Part shown: positions 40,011 to 51,000 of the stretch, in pieces
Layout: every line of letters begins with the position of its first letter
Position numbering within the stretch: the first letter of the stretch is position 1
IMG/VR virus record: IMGVR_UViG_3300046796_000243
Location: 1-64,000 of that record
DNA: 64,000 nucleotides
DNA from: a virus
Reading direction: 5' to 3' (one strand)
Notes under the pieces: model-generated
Told to the model about the DNA's origin: nothing
The model's input: only the letters and a program-made list of their open reading frames with translations
The model's database searches: none
Position numbers and translations under genes: made by a program

Positions 40011-40024
40011 CTATTCCTTAGTAT
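40006..40024 (+). promoter_or_regulatory. Phage promoter-like motif before the ejection-protein unit
   Basis: GTTAACTATTCCTTAGTAT, containing the previous stop codon, 49 bases before the next ATG. The TTAACTATTCCTTA block is identical to the copy at 22086. Confidence 0.65.
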
Positions 40025-40072
40025 TTTGCTGTCACCTTGGACCGGTCCAGTCATCTTCGGGGCCGTAAACAC

Positions 40073-42460
40073 ATGGCCGGTTCATCAGCCAGCGTAAGCC
40101 ACAGCGAAAGCCAATCCGACACCTACATCCCGGAGTATTCCGAGACACCCATCCTGCAGGAGATCGCCCTGCATGCGCGGGCGATGTCGGACACCGTCTA
40201 CAACTGGGGCATGGACCGGTTCAACAAGAACCAGGGTGACATCGACTCGTTGATGCGCGATGCGCTGTCCTACGCTTCGCCGCAGCGTATCGCCGTCGAC
40301 ATGGGGATGGCGGAAGCGGGTGTACAGCAGGCCGGCGAGCGTGGCCGTCTCAGTGCGATCCGCGACCTGGAGTCCTACGGCATCGATCCGTCGTCCGGCC
40401 GCTATGCGCAGCTCGACAGCGCCAACCGGGTCATGACGGCAGCTTCCGCGGCCGGTGCCGGCAACCAGCAGCGCATGGCCGACCAGGCCGCCGGCAACGC
40501 GATGCGCCAGCAGGCGCTCGCGGCCGGGATGCAGAACGCCCAGTTCGGGCTGGGCGTCGGTGATTCCGCCAACAAATTCCTGAACACGGCCTCGCAGCTG
40601 AAATATCCGCCGCTGGGTCGCAAGTCGACTTCTGTCTCCGACAGCGCGAGCAAGAGCGTACAGACCGACAAGCCCGATCAACCGAAATCGCCGCAGGATC
40701 CGAAGCAGCAGCAGGAGCAGCAGCCGAAGGGTGGCGCCGGTGCCGGCGACAAGGCGGCCAAGGCGGCCAAGCCACAGCCCCAGAAGGACAAGCCGCCGAA
40801 GGAAGAAGAGGATCCGACAAAGCCAAAAGAGACTGGGGAAGACGAATCGGATACCGGGGATCTGGCAAAAGAAGGCCAGCGCCTGGTTGGCGAGGTGCCG
40901 GACCCGTCCGAGTACGAAGGCAAGATGCCGCCGATCCCCGATCCGGCAGAACCCGACTTTTCCGATATCACGCCCAATACCGGCTATGCCCAGCCCGACC
41001 AGACCGCCGGGACCGAGGATCCAAACAACCTTACGGGTTACGCCCAGCCTGACCAGACCACCGGGACTGAAGACCCCAACAATCTGTCTCCGACCTATCA
41101 GCCCAACACCACGGCAGGAACCGAGGATCCATACAACATCTCCCCGGACCAGGGACCGGCAAGCCCGTCCGGCGGGGTACAGCGCGGGAACGATCTGGAG
41201 GGAGTACCGAACGGCCAACCGTTTGATCCAAATACACCGACGTCGGGCTACGACCCTTATGAGGGCAACGTCCAGAACGCTTCCTTCACCAGGGGTATCG
41301 ACCCGGACACCGGGCAGCCGGTCAGCAACACCGATGCTGAAACCAACCAGGATCCGACCGGCAGCCTCTACGGGATCGATCCGTCAGGCGGTGGCGACTG
41401 GACACTCGATGTCGCGCAGCCGACCGCGGCCGACTGGGGTGATACCCAGACAACGGATTTCGGCGACCAGCAGGGCACCTACGACTCCACGCTCGACACC
41501 TGGACCGATGCCGGCGGGGACTATCAGGCGCCGCAGGACGTCCAGTACGACGACACCGGCGATACCGGCGGGGACTTCACCTACGATTTTGGTCAGGACC
41601 AGGACTATTACGGCGACCAGACCTACGACTACGGCGACAACACCGGCGATTTCACCGACGCCGGCGACTACACCGATCCCGGCTACGAGTACGACGATTC
41701 CGGCGACACCTACGATTTCGGCGACGATTCCAGCGACTTCACGGACTACGACGCCTATGACGATTCCGGTGACGATTCCTACGAGGACTACGCCGACGAC
41801 AGCGGCGACGATTACGCCGACGAGGGTGGTGGCGATTACGAGGACGACAGCGGCGATTATGAGGACTCCGGCAGCGGCGACGACGAGGGGTACGCGCGCG
41901 GCGGGCAAGTCAGAATGAGGAGAGGCGGCATGCCGACCGGTTTCCAGCAGCAACGACCCCAACGGCCGGGACGCGGGCTGCCTCCACCGCCGCCTGGTGC
42001 TACGCGACTGGACCCACCGCCCCAGGCTCCGCGCCCGCAGCGTGGCGCACCGATGGCGCGGCCGGGTGGCCCCCGGCCGGGAGCAATGCCGCGCGGGCCG
42101 ATGATGCCCGGCAACATGATATCGGCCAACGGCATGCCGCCGCCGACCGGGCAGATGCCGCAGCGGATGGCGGGTGGCGGTCAGGCCGGACGCCCAGAGC
42201 CGACCCGCGGCGGCTTCGTGTCGCGCGAGCTGTCGCCGTCGAGCGGCAGCCGGACCGACGACGTGCAGGCCCGGCTCAACGCCGGCGAATTCGTGATCCC
42301 CAAGGACGTCGCTGCCTTCAAGGGCAAGGAGTTCTTCTACAAGCTGATCGCCCAGGCCCGTAAGAACCGGACCGGCGGCGGCCAGCCCCAGCAGCCACAG
42401 CAATCCCAGCGGCCCCAGCGGCCACAAACCGGCTATCGGCCGTCGCGAGGCATGCGATGA
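40073..42460 (+). CDS. Large disordered ejection/internal virion protein with acidic Tyr-Asp-Gly tract (795 aa)
   Basis: Helical Ala/Gln-rich N-terminal region (ARAMSDTVYNWGMDRFNKNQ, then an Ala-Gly stretch), a Lys/Pro-rich part, then a GYAQPDQTxGTEDPNNL repeat and a long tract of D, Y, G, S and E (residues about 485-610, with YDDSGDDSYED-type units). The C-terminus has VSRELSPSSGSRTDDVQARL then NAGEFVIPKDV, a motif I associate with podovirus internal proteins. Start ATG 40073 is after GGGGCC; a TTG at 40037 is possible. Probably ejected with DNA. Confidence 0.65.
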   Translation: MAGSSASVSHSESQSDTYIPEYSETPILQEIALHARAMSDTVYNWGMDRFNKNQGDIDSLMRDALSYASPQRIAVDMGMAEAGVQQAGERGRLSAIRDLESYGIDPSSGRYAQLDSANRVMTAASAAGAGNQQRMADQAAGNAMRQQALAAGMQNAQFGLGVGDSANKFLNTASQLKYPPLGRKSTSVSDSASKSVQTDKPDQPKSPQDPKQQQEQQPKGGAGAGDKAAKAAKPQPQKDKPPKEEEDPTKPKETGEDESDTGDLAKEGQRLVGEVPDPSEYEGKMPPIPDPAEPDFSDITPNTGYAQPDQTAGTEDPNNLTGYAQPDQTTGTEDPNNLSPTYQPNTTAGTEDPYNISPDQGPASPSGGVQRGNDLEGVPNGQPFDPNTPTSGYDPYEGNVQNASFTRGIDPDTGQPVSNTDAETNQDPTGSLYGIDPSGGGDWTLDVAQPTAADWGDTQTTDFGDQQGTYDSTLDTWTDAGGDYQAPQDVQYDDTGDTGGDFTYDFGQDQDYYGDQTYDYGDNTGDFTDAGDYTDPGYEYDDSGDTYDFGDDSSDFTDYDAYDDSGDDSYEDYADDSGDDYADEGGGDYEDDSGDYEDSGSGDDEGYARGGQVRMRRGGMPTGFQQQRPQRPGRGLPPPPPGATRLDPPPQAPRPQRGAPMARPGGPRPGAMPRGPMMPGNMISANGMPPPTGQMPQRMAGGGQAGRPEPTRGGFVSRELSPSSGSRTDDVQARLNAGEFVIPKDVAAFKGKEFFYKLIAQARKNRTGGGQPQQPQQSQRPQRPQTGYRPSRGMR
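40976..41145 (+). repeat. Tandem repeat GYAQPDQTxGTEDPNNL
   Basis: Two near-perfect copies plus a degenerate third (YQPNTTAGTEDPYN) encoded in a row in the ejection protein gene. A recent duplication, judging from the similar bases. Confidence 0.7.
41530..41890 (+). repeat. Acidic Asp/Tyr/Gly low-complexity tract (coding)
   Basis: Encodes a long run of DDTGD, DYGDN, DSGDD and EDY units with almost no positive charge. The complementary strand gives a hydrophobic Val/Ile frame that is an artefact. Confidence 0.75.
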
Positions 42461-45063
42461 AAAGCATGGGTTACGGCAGTTACAACGCCTATGGCGACAG
42501 CACGGTCCCGCATGGCGGGATGTATCCCGGCATGGCGTCGACGCCCCCGGCGCCCAGTGGGGATGCTTCGACCGGAAGCGATGTCGGGGCCGATGGAGGC
42601 GGCGATGCTGGCGTGGGTTATCGGGAGGGCGGTCCTGTCCGTCCTGCTTCTAAGCGCGCTACTGTATTACGCGCTCCTGCTGGTGCTCGCCGCCCTGGTA
42701 AGCAGTCTCGTCCTAAGCGTCGTAAGGCTGTTACGGGTTACGCTGGAGGCGGTTCGGTCAATCCTCTCCTGATGTCGGTGTCGCTGGACTCGCGTTCCAA
42801 GGGCGACACCCATGAGGAAGAGGATCGCGAGGCGTTGGCCACGCGGCCGGGTGGCGCACCCAGCGCGCCGCAGGAGTTCAGGCGGGGTGGCGAGGTCTAC
42901 GACGACGACGAACAGGATGACGACGACCAGGAGCAGGAGCCGGCTGACGAGGAAGAGCTAGAGCCTGGCGGCTACACACTGGCTGGCGGACCGGATGAGA
43001 TGCCCGAAGGCGAAGCCCCGGAGGAGCTACCAGAAGGCGAAGTGCCGGAGGAGCTGCCGGAAGGCGAAGCCCCGGAGGAGCTACCGGAATCTCCCGGCGG
43101 TGGTGGTGCGGGTGGCGGTGGCGGTGGCGCAGCTCCACAGCGCGCACCGACCGGCTATCAACAGCCGGAAGAGGAAGCCGCGCCCGGCGACGAAGCGCAG
43201 GCGACCGGTTACGGCCAACAGGCGCAGGCACAACCCAGGCCGGCGACCCCGCTCAAGGAGGTGCTCGACTACACACGCCGGCAGCTGGGTGTAACCGCGC
43301 CGCAGCAGGCGCCTGCGGCAGCGGAGTCACCGGACCAGCAGTTGACTGCCGCCAGCGCGGCAACGGTGCAGGCCGCCGGGCCGTCCGGTCAGACCGGGTC
43401 TACCGTCGACGAACCGGCCGAAACAGCGATCCCGCAGCCGCCCCCGCAGCAGGCGACCGCACCAGGAACCGAGCATGTGCCGGCTACGCCGTCCGTGCGA
43501 ACGGAGCAGCAACCCGCCACGCCTTCCGGTCCCGGCAACAAGCAGGCGATCCAGGATTACGTGTCCGGGAAGGGTGCGTTCACGCCGGATCAGATGACGG
43601 AGATACTGGATCGGACCAACCAGACCGACCCTAATCTTGGACAAGAGGGTTCAATCAGAAAGGCGTTCCAGGGCCTGGTCGACAAGGGCGACGTGGACGG
43701 GGCGTCCAAGTTCGTGCAGGCGCTCCGTCCGTCCTACGACAGCATGCGCGCGCTGCTGATCGCCGCCACCGCCAAGGGCGACTTCACCACGGCGATGCAG
43801 ATCGCCGGCCGGATGAACAGCCTGGTCCCGAGCGACGAGCAGGTCCGGTTCGACGAGACGGCGAACGGACAGATCCTGGCGACCATCCAGCCTGCCGACG
43901 GCGGGCCGTCGACCTCGTTCACGCTGACGCCACAGCAGTTCGCGCAATACGCCAACTCGCCACTCAGCCTGTTCGATCACACCGCCGAACAGGGGATTGG
44001 GACCAATTTGTCGATGCTGACGGGCGGGCCGGGCCAGCAGGGATCGTCGGCGTCAGCCGCCGGCACCCAGTTCGCTGGTGGTGCAGCTCCTGGCGCAACG
44101 ATGACCGACGCCGGACCAGCGACCGGCGCACAACCTCCGGCAGCTCGACCTCCAGTCACCGGTTTCAATCCCTATGGCGCCGGAGGTGATGATGCTGGTG
44201 GTCTGAAAGAACGGGGGTATCTGCGAGATACACCAGCGCCGAATCCGAACCGGCCGACAGTAGAGCCGATGGGACGGACCGCCCCCAGACAGGAATCGAA
44301 CGCCATGAAGGCGTGGCGCGCGTTCCCCTACGACAACCAGCGCACCCAGCGGGGTCGCTACGAGGAACGGCTGACCATGCAGGATCGCCGCGATGCGGCG
44401 CGGGGTAAGCCAGAAGATCGGATGGCGATCGAGCAGCTCAAGTCCAAGGATCGCGTCGAGCGCACCAAGGCGATGCTCATCAACAACTATTTGACCAACG
44501 GCACCAAGATCCAGAGCGAAGTCTTACACAGGTCTATGTCGGACTATCTGGCCCGGCAGAAATCATGGAACGATGCCAATCAGGGCGTGCCCTACGTTTC
44601 GCGCGACCCGGAACAGCGGGCGCGGGACAACGCCATGTTCCAGTGGCTGAACAACAATCTCCAGAACTCCCAGATTGACTTCACCCAGCCCAGCGGCCGG
44701 CGCGCGCCAGGCGCGCCGCAACAGGCACCGGCGCAGGCGCAGCCGCGTCCGGCACAGGCCACACCGGCAGCAGCCCCGGCTGGAGCACCGCCGCCGCCAC
44801 CGGCAGGCGTCGACCTCAAGACTTACAAGGGCACCGCCCCGCCCTACCAGCTCGCCCCGGCAGACAAGCAGGGCTGGCAGTGGTCCCACATGGAAGACGG
44901 TACCGGCTGGCTGCTGGTGCCGAGACAAAAGCCGGCCGCCGCAGCGCCCGCGCCAACGCCCGCGCCAACGCCCGCAGCGCCCAGGCCAGCGCCCGCGGCA
45001 ACGCCCGAACCCGAGCCTGAGCCTGCCGCGCCGTGGCGGTCACGGCCACCGAGTTATGACTGA
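42457..45063 (+). CDS. Large Pro/Ala/Gly-rich ejection-type protein (868 aa)
   Basis: Disordered N-terminus with a basic block (RRPGKQSRPKRRKAVTG), an acidic tract (VYDDDEQDDDDQEQEP), and tandem PEGEAPEELPEGE repeats near residue 185. The middle (about 365-520) has a folded helical stretch (KQAIQDYVSGKGAFTPDQMT, KAFQGLVDKGDVDGASKFV). The C-terminus is Pro/Ala-rich. The ATG overlaps the previous stop. Likely an internal virion protein. It hosts a hydrophobic open frame at 42605. Confidence 0.65.
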   Translation: MKSMGYGSYNAYGDSTVPHGGMYPGMASTPPAPSGDASTGSDVGADGGGDAGVGYREGGPVRPASKRATVLRAPAGARRPGKQSRPKRRKAVTGYAGGGSVNPLLMSVSLDSRSKGDTHEEEDREALATRPGGAPSAPQEFRRGGEVYDDDEQDDDDQEQEPADEEELEPGGYTLAGGPDEMPEGEAPEELPEGEVPEELPEGEAPEELPESPGGGGAGGGGGGAAPQRAPTGYQQPEEEAAPGDEAQATGYGQQAQAQPRPATPLKEVLDYTRRQLGVTAPQQAPAAAESPDQQLTAASAATVQAAGPSGQTGSTVDEPAETAIPQPPPQQATAPGTEHVPATPSVRTEQQPATPSGPGNKQAIQDYVSGKGAFTPDQMTEILDRTNQTDPNLGQEGSIRKAFQGLVDKGDVDGASKFVQALRPSYDSMRALLIAATAKGDFTTAMQIAGRMNSLVPSDEQVRFDETANGQILATIQPADGGPSTSFTLTPQQFAQYANSPLSLFDHTAEQGIGTNLSMLTGGPGQQGSSASAAGTQFAGGAAPGATMTDAGPATGAQPPAARPPVTGFNPYGAGGDDAGGLKERGYLRDTPAPNPNRPTVEPMGRTAPRQESNAMKAWRAFPYDNQRTQRGRYEERLTMQDRRDAARGKPEDRMAIEQLKSKDRVERTKAMLINNYLTNGTKIQSEVLHRSMSDYLARQKSWNDANQGVPYVSRDPEQRARDNAMFQWLNNNLQNSQIDFTQPSGRRAPGAPQQAPAQAQPRPAQATPAAAPAGAPPPPPAGVDLKTYKGTAPPYQLAPADKQGWQWSHMEDGTGWLLVPRQKPAAAAPAPTPAPTPAAPRPAPAATPEPEPEPAAPWRSRPPSYD
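42605..42772 (+). CDS. Nested out-of-frame hydrophobic ORF, holin-like (55 aa)
   Basis: ATG with GGAGG five bases upstream, in the +1 frame inside the larger gene. Residues from MLAWVIGRAVLSVLLLSALL onward form one or two membrane spans, followed by a basic amphipathic tail (VVRLLRVTLEAVRSILS). By hand count 42 of 55 nested-frame codons end in G or C, as is usual here, while about 31 of 56 codons in the containing frame end in T. That suggests selection on the nested frame. Possible holin, pinholin or channel peptide. Confidence 0.45.
   Translation: MLAWVIGRAVLSVLLLSALLYYALLLVLAALVSSLVLSVVRLLRVTLEAVRSILS
43002..43093 (+). repeat. Tandem PEGEAPEELPEGE repeat (coding)
   Basis: Three successive copies of a 10-residue unit PEELPEGEAP, near-identical in bases, in the acidic N-terminal part of the 868-residue protein. 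A likely slippage product. Confidence 0.75.
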
Positions 45064-48000
45064 TGGACCCGGAAGACGAGAATGAAGAGGTACCGGAGGT
45101 AGCGCCGGATCCAGAACCGACGCCGCCGCCACGCGCGCCGCCCCCGGAGCCTGAACCGGAGCCGGAGCAACCGCCTCCGGCGGCGACCGCTGCCGCGCCC
45201 GGAGCGCCAAGGCGCGTGCTCTACGAAGACCCGGACGAAACAGGCCCGAAGCGGGTTCTCTACGAGGATCCCGACGAAGGCGCGTTCACCGCGTTCGCCC
45301 GCGAGATCGCACACGGTGTCGGTCCGGCGGCCGGCGGGGCGATTCTGGGCGCGGGTACCGGTGCCGTAGCCGGTGCCTTTACGGCTAACCCTATCGGTAT
45401 CGGTGCCGCGGCCATCGGCGGCGCGATTGCTGGTGGTTACGGGGTCGACGTCGCGCAGGAAGCCGGGCTGCGCGCCCTGGGCGCGCCCGAAGACGCCGCG
45501 ATCCGCCGCGCCAACGAGGCGGCGCACCCCTGGGCGACTTATGGCGGCAAGTTTCTCTCCAACGCCGCTGGCGGTGCGGCCGGTTTCGGGCGAGCCGCGA
45601 TATCCGGTGGCGCGCGTCTGCTTGGCGGCGGTATCGGCGCGGCCTGGGAAACCGGCGTGGCGATCAACGAAAAGAAGTCATTCAAGGAGGCGCTGCCTGG
45701 CGTCCTGTCCAGCGCCGCCGGCGGTGCGACGTTCGCCGGCGAGCGGCCGTGGACACGGGGCGCGCAACGGGCGGCCGTTGCGGCCAGGCCCTATTACACC
45801 CGTCCTCCACCGCCCCCGCCGCCTCCCGCGCCTCCACCGCCGGTCACCCAGCCGGGTGTAAGAAACCGTGATTGGACCGGTCCGCCGCAGGACGTGCCGC
45901 AGGCCACCGGGTTTCAGCAGGGTCAATTGCCGGGGATCGGCGACGTGCAGCCGTCGTTGCCGGGCATGGAGAGCCAGCCGCCGCCGATGCCCGGCCAGCA
46001 GCCGCGCCTGCCCGGCGAGCACGAACCGGGGCTGCCGTTCGAGCGGTCGACCATCGACGCCGAAGGCCAGTACGGGTTTGACATCACCGCGCCGGACCCG
46101 CGCAACGCCAGCCGGAACGGCATGCCGCCCACGTCCGGGGTATCCGGCACCCCCGCGCCACCGGCAGCGGGTGTCCAGCCGCGCAGCAACACCGGCTATG
46201 CCAAGGAGGGGAGCTTCCCGGAAGCGCGCCCCTGGGCCAACGAACGGGAAGAGCGTCCGCACAGCGTCGTCGGCCAGGGCATCATGGCCGCTGCGGACGA
46301 GGTGCCGCCGAGGGCCGCTTCCGGCATCAACGTGATCCAGGCTGGTCAGATTGATCCCGACCTGGCTCTCGCCCACGGTTCGATTCCCCGGACCAAGGTC
46401 GAGCCGAACGCGCCGCAGCGCCCGCCGCCGGGACCGCCCGGACCACCGCAGCCCCCGCGCGCACCGGCCCCGCCGATCGAGCGGCGAGGTGTGCAGAACC
46501 CGGACTGGCAGGGACCGCCGGCGCCGATCCCGCGAAATCAACAGGTTATGGTCCGTCCGCCCGACACCACGCAGGGCGTGCTGGTCGAGCCGCCGGTGCG
46601 ACCCGACCGGGTCCGGCTGTACCGCACCGATCCGCAGGCCCCGCGCGCCTTCACCACCGACCGCGCTGCCGCCCAGCAGTTCGGGCCGCTGCGCCATGTC
46701 GACGTCAACCGTGGCGAGCTGGCGGCGCAGTTCCGGCCGGGGCGGGACCAGGGCAGCTACGTCGCGCATCCGATCTGGGAGCATCCGGCCTACCAGCGAC
46801 GGGTGCAGCCAACCATGCAGCCGCGGACCCAGCCGACGCAGCGGCGCTGGCCGCCGCCGGAGTCGCCGCACGGGCCGCCGCCACCCCCAGCTCCACCACC
46901 CAGAGGAGGAGGTCCAGGGCCTGCAGGGCAGCCCCCCGGTGGACCCCGGATGGCTGACCCGCGGCTGGATGCGGCGGTCGCGCGCGCGGTAGGGGCACCG
47001 CCGTCAGGCGGCACGCCTCGCGGTCCGCGCCGCGCTGCGCCGGCGACACCTGCGCCGTCGCAGCCGTTCGCCAGCAGAGGCTTGCCGCAATACAGCCGCG
47101 AGCAGGCCAACGCGCTCGTCAATCGCCGTGACGTTCTGAACCGGGAGGCTGCCATACAGGGCATGACCCCGGAGGCGCTTCGAGCGAAAGCGATGGAGAT
47201 CGTCCGAAGCCACGAAAGCCAGCCGGCACCGCCTCCCGCGCCCAAGCGACCCATAAATCTGCCGGATGACGCTGCGAATTACCAGAGTGCCCCGCCATGG
47301 GCGCAACCAGACCCGAACCCACCACAGGCGGCCAAGGTCGACAAGGTCGAGGCGTCGGTCCAGCGCAGCAGGAAGAAGTCGGACAAGGTCAACGCGCGCG
47401 AGGCTGCGCGCGAGGCGGCATCGCCACAGCCACCGCGCGGCCGGGGCAAGGTCGACGTGGAAGCCAGGAAGGCGAAGAACGACGAGTTCTCCAAGTGGCT
47501 CGACGAGGAGGCGAAGAAGCCCGGCTCCAAGGCCGAGGAATTCCGCAAGCTGGCGGACAAGGAGGTCGAGGTAAGCCGCGACGGCATGTCGAAGGAAGAG
47601 TGGAATCGCCGCAACGAGCTGCTTGACGATCTCAACGCGGAATTCGAGCAGCGGAAGCCAGCCGCCAAACCAGCCGAAGTGGACCATGCGGCGCTGGCGC
47701 AGGCACGGCACGAAGCAGCCGGCAAACTGCAGGAAGAAGCTCGCGCCATCCCCGAATACAAGACCAAGGGTAAAGGCAAGAACATCGGCGAGATGTTCCC
47801 CGAGGAGTTCGACGAATTCTCGTCGAAAAACCCCACGCATCCGGGCATCGAGAAGCGGTATGAGCGGGAAGACACCCCCGGTACCTGGGAGCAGCGGGTA
47901 CGCGATGCCTACGACGAGCGTAAGCATGACCTGGCAGCGATGGTCGCGGCGCGCGCGGAGCCGCAATTCAAGGAGTATCACGACCTGCAGGCCAAGCCGA

Positions 48001-51000
48001 ACAAGACCCGTGCCGAATTCGATCGCCTCAACGCGCTGCACGACCAGATCTCTGCCCGCGCCGACGAGATCGCAAACGAGAAGCCGATTGCCAAGTCCAG
48101 GAAAGCCAAGGCTGAACCAGCCGCACCACCACGCGAGAAACCACCCAGGGAAACCGCACCGAAGAAGTTCGGTGTCGCGCCGGAGCTGGCCGAAGCCGCA
48201 ATCGCGACGTCGAAAGCCAAGGCAGCAGCGGGAATCAAGCCTGCAGATGCCGGGCCGCGCAGCCTGCTTCAGCACATCCAGAAGCTGGGCGGCATCAAGC
48301 CCGACGACAAGGGCGAACTGGCCGCGGCGTTTGGCGGCAAGAAGAGCGGGATGTATCTCGCCATCGCCCGCAAGAACGGCATCCCGCTCGATCGGGTGGT
48401 GGAGAACGTCGCGCGCGGCGCGCCGGAAGAACGCTACCTGCATGAGGGCGCGGGCATCAGGGATCTCCTGGATGCGCTCAAGGGCAGTCGAGATCACTAC
48501 CCGGCTGGCGAGGAAGCCCACGTCCCCAAGTCCAAGCAGGAACGCTACGCCGAGGAGAACCGGGCCTACAACGACAAGCAGGTTGATGAATTCCTCGCCG
48601 ACCCGAAACGCGACCTGGCCGATTTTAAGGAAGGCGATCGGCAGCGGATGTACGACTTGATGGACACCGGGGACTACGCCGACCCGGCCGCGGCCTACAA
48701 GAAGCTCGTCGAGGAACGCGGTGCCGGTAAGGAGCCGGACACCCGCGCCCAGATCGAGAAGGACATCGACGCCTGGGTCGAGTCTCCCGATCACGATTAT
48801 TACGATCCGGGGATGCGCGACCGGATGGTCGAGCTGCTGGAGAAAGGGGATGCCAAGGATCCCGCTGACGCCCATGCCAAGGCGGTCGAGGAGTGGGACG
48901 TCAAGCAGCGGGAGTTCGAGGGCGACATCGGTCCACCCAAGGAGATCACGCCGCCGCCCGAGAAGAGCGTCGATAACAAGCTCCAGGAAGTGATCCCCGG
49001 TGCCGGGAAGGACATGAAGACTGCGGCACAGCGCGCGGCCGACGCCCCGCTGAAGCCGACGCAGGCGCAGAAGGGGTCCGACTTCGGCATGTTTGCCGAC
49101 AAGCAAAATGATATGTTCGATGCCCCGCCGAAGCCGAAGGAAGAGCCAAAGGCTGCAGCAAACGAGGTACCGGAAGGTTTCAAGGTCTTTGAACGCGACG
49201 GCAAGTGGATCACGGAGTCCATCGAGGGTCGTTGGGAAATAGCCAGCAAAACCCAAGCGGAAGCAATCAAGGAAGCCCACGACACCGTAAAATCATTGGA
49301 GAAACTTAAAGGCGGTAAGCCCGCCCGCGCCAGCGCCATAGAGGCAGCTGCCGAGAAGCATGGTGGGTTGGCTAAGGCCACTGAAGCCCTAGAAGGGCGA
49401 CTGGCCGAGCGGGTCAAGGCGATCGAGGAAGGCACCGCGAAACCTGCCAGCTTCCCCGGCGCGCAGCGTCTCGCCATGACGCGCAAGGACATGGACGCTA
49501 CACGCGCGGCAGCCAAGAACAACAAGCCGCAGGTGATTGCCACCGACAAGTTCGGCAACGAGGCCAAGTTCACCGGCGCCACCGTGCATGAGGCTGCCGT
49601 GTTCGCGCGCGCTGCCGGCTACAAGCCAGACCAGATCAAGCTGTTGAGCGGTGCCCCCTACGTGCCGCCGAAAGCAGCTGCGCCTGCAGCGCCCACACCC
49701 CCAGCTGCAGCGCCGCCGGCTGGCGGCGGTCGTCCCCCGCCGCCAGCTGCACCACCGCCGGCTGGCGGGACACCGACCCCACCGCCACAGGGACCGGCCG
49801 GCTCCGTCGAGGCTGCGCGCGCGTCGATCCTGTCGCACGTCGCCAAGGAAGTGCCCTGGTACAAGAAGATTCCGACCAGCAAGGCCGAAGCCAAGGCGCT
49901 GTGGCGCACGTTCTACACCCAGGCCAAGAACGCCATGGACCCGTTCGACCAGGCCCGGAAGACGATCGAGCGGGAAACCGGGCAGCGGCTGTCGGAGGCA
50001 GACGACTTCGCCCAGCTGGCGCGCCTGACCAAGGGCCTGGGCGGCCGGTTCAAGCAGCTCATGCAGTACGGCACCTATGACATCGACACCGGCAAGGTGA
50101 ACGGCAAGGGACTGGACGAGGTGCTCAAGCCGGTCAACGACGACCCGAACGGCTTCACCGCCTATGCGATGTCCAAGCGGGTGATTGAGCTGGAGGGGCG
50201 CGGCATCAAGACCGGCATGAACCTGGCTGAAGCCAACCAGGTGGCGGCGGCGGACGCCGCCAAGTTCGAGCCGGTGTTCCGCGATCTGCACGCCTTCCAG
50301 GATCGCGTGCTGCAGAACATGGTCAGGTCCGGCATTCTGAGCGATGCCGCTGCCGCCAAGATGCGCCAGATGAACAAGGAGTACGTGCCGTTCTACCGGA
50401 TGCTCGACCCCAGCAGCGAGCTGGGCCAGCAGCTGGGAAGCGGGCTGCAGACCAGGAATCCAATTTTCAGGATCAAGGGGTCCGACAAGGATGTGTTCGA
50501 CCCCATCACCTCGATCATCAAGAACACCTACGTCTTCACTGACCTGGCGCATCGCAACCAGGTCATCACCGCGATGAAGCGCGCCAACGACCTGATGCCG
50601 GCCGACAAGCAGTTCATGGTGCGCGACCGTTCCAGCCACCCGATCGAGGTGCAGCCGCAGGAGATTCAGAAGTTTCTGGACGCCCACGGCATCGAGGGCT
50701 TCGCCGACGACGCCATGACGATTTTCCGGCCCAACGCCTTCCGCCCGGCCGACGACAAGATCCGGCTCTACAACAACGGCAAGGCCGAGGTCTACACGGT
50801 GCCGAAGGATATCGGCACCGCGGTCAACGCGCTGGACTCGCAGTCGATGGGCCTGTTCCTCAAGATCGCGGCGACCCCGGCCAGCCTGCTGCGCGCCGGT
50901 GCGGTGTTCTCGCCGGAGTTCATCGTGCGCAACCCGCTGCGCGATCTCCTGAGCGCCTTCATCCAGGCCAAGCACGGCTCGATCCCGGTCTACGACTTCG

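Noticed and set aside
41384-42427. 347-residue very hydrophobic Val/Ile-rich minus-strand frame
   Set aside because: The hydrophobicity is simply the complement of GAC/GAT codons in the acidic tract (GTC and ATC read as Val and Ile).
47004-49280. 758-residue open frame on the minus strand
   Set aside because: It is antisense to the giant ejection protein gene. Long antisense frames are common in GC-rich coding DNA, and there is no ribosome site or domain.
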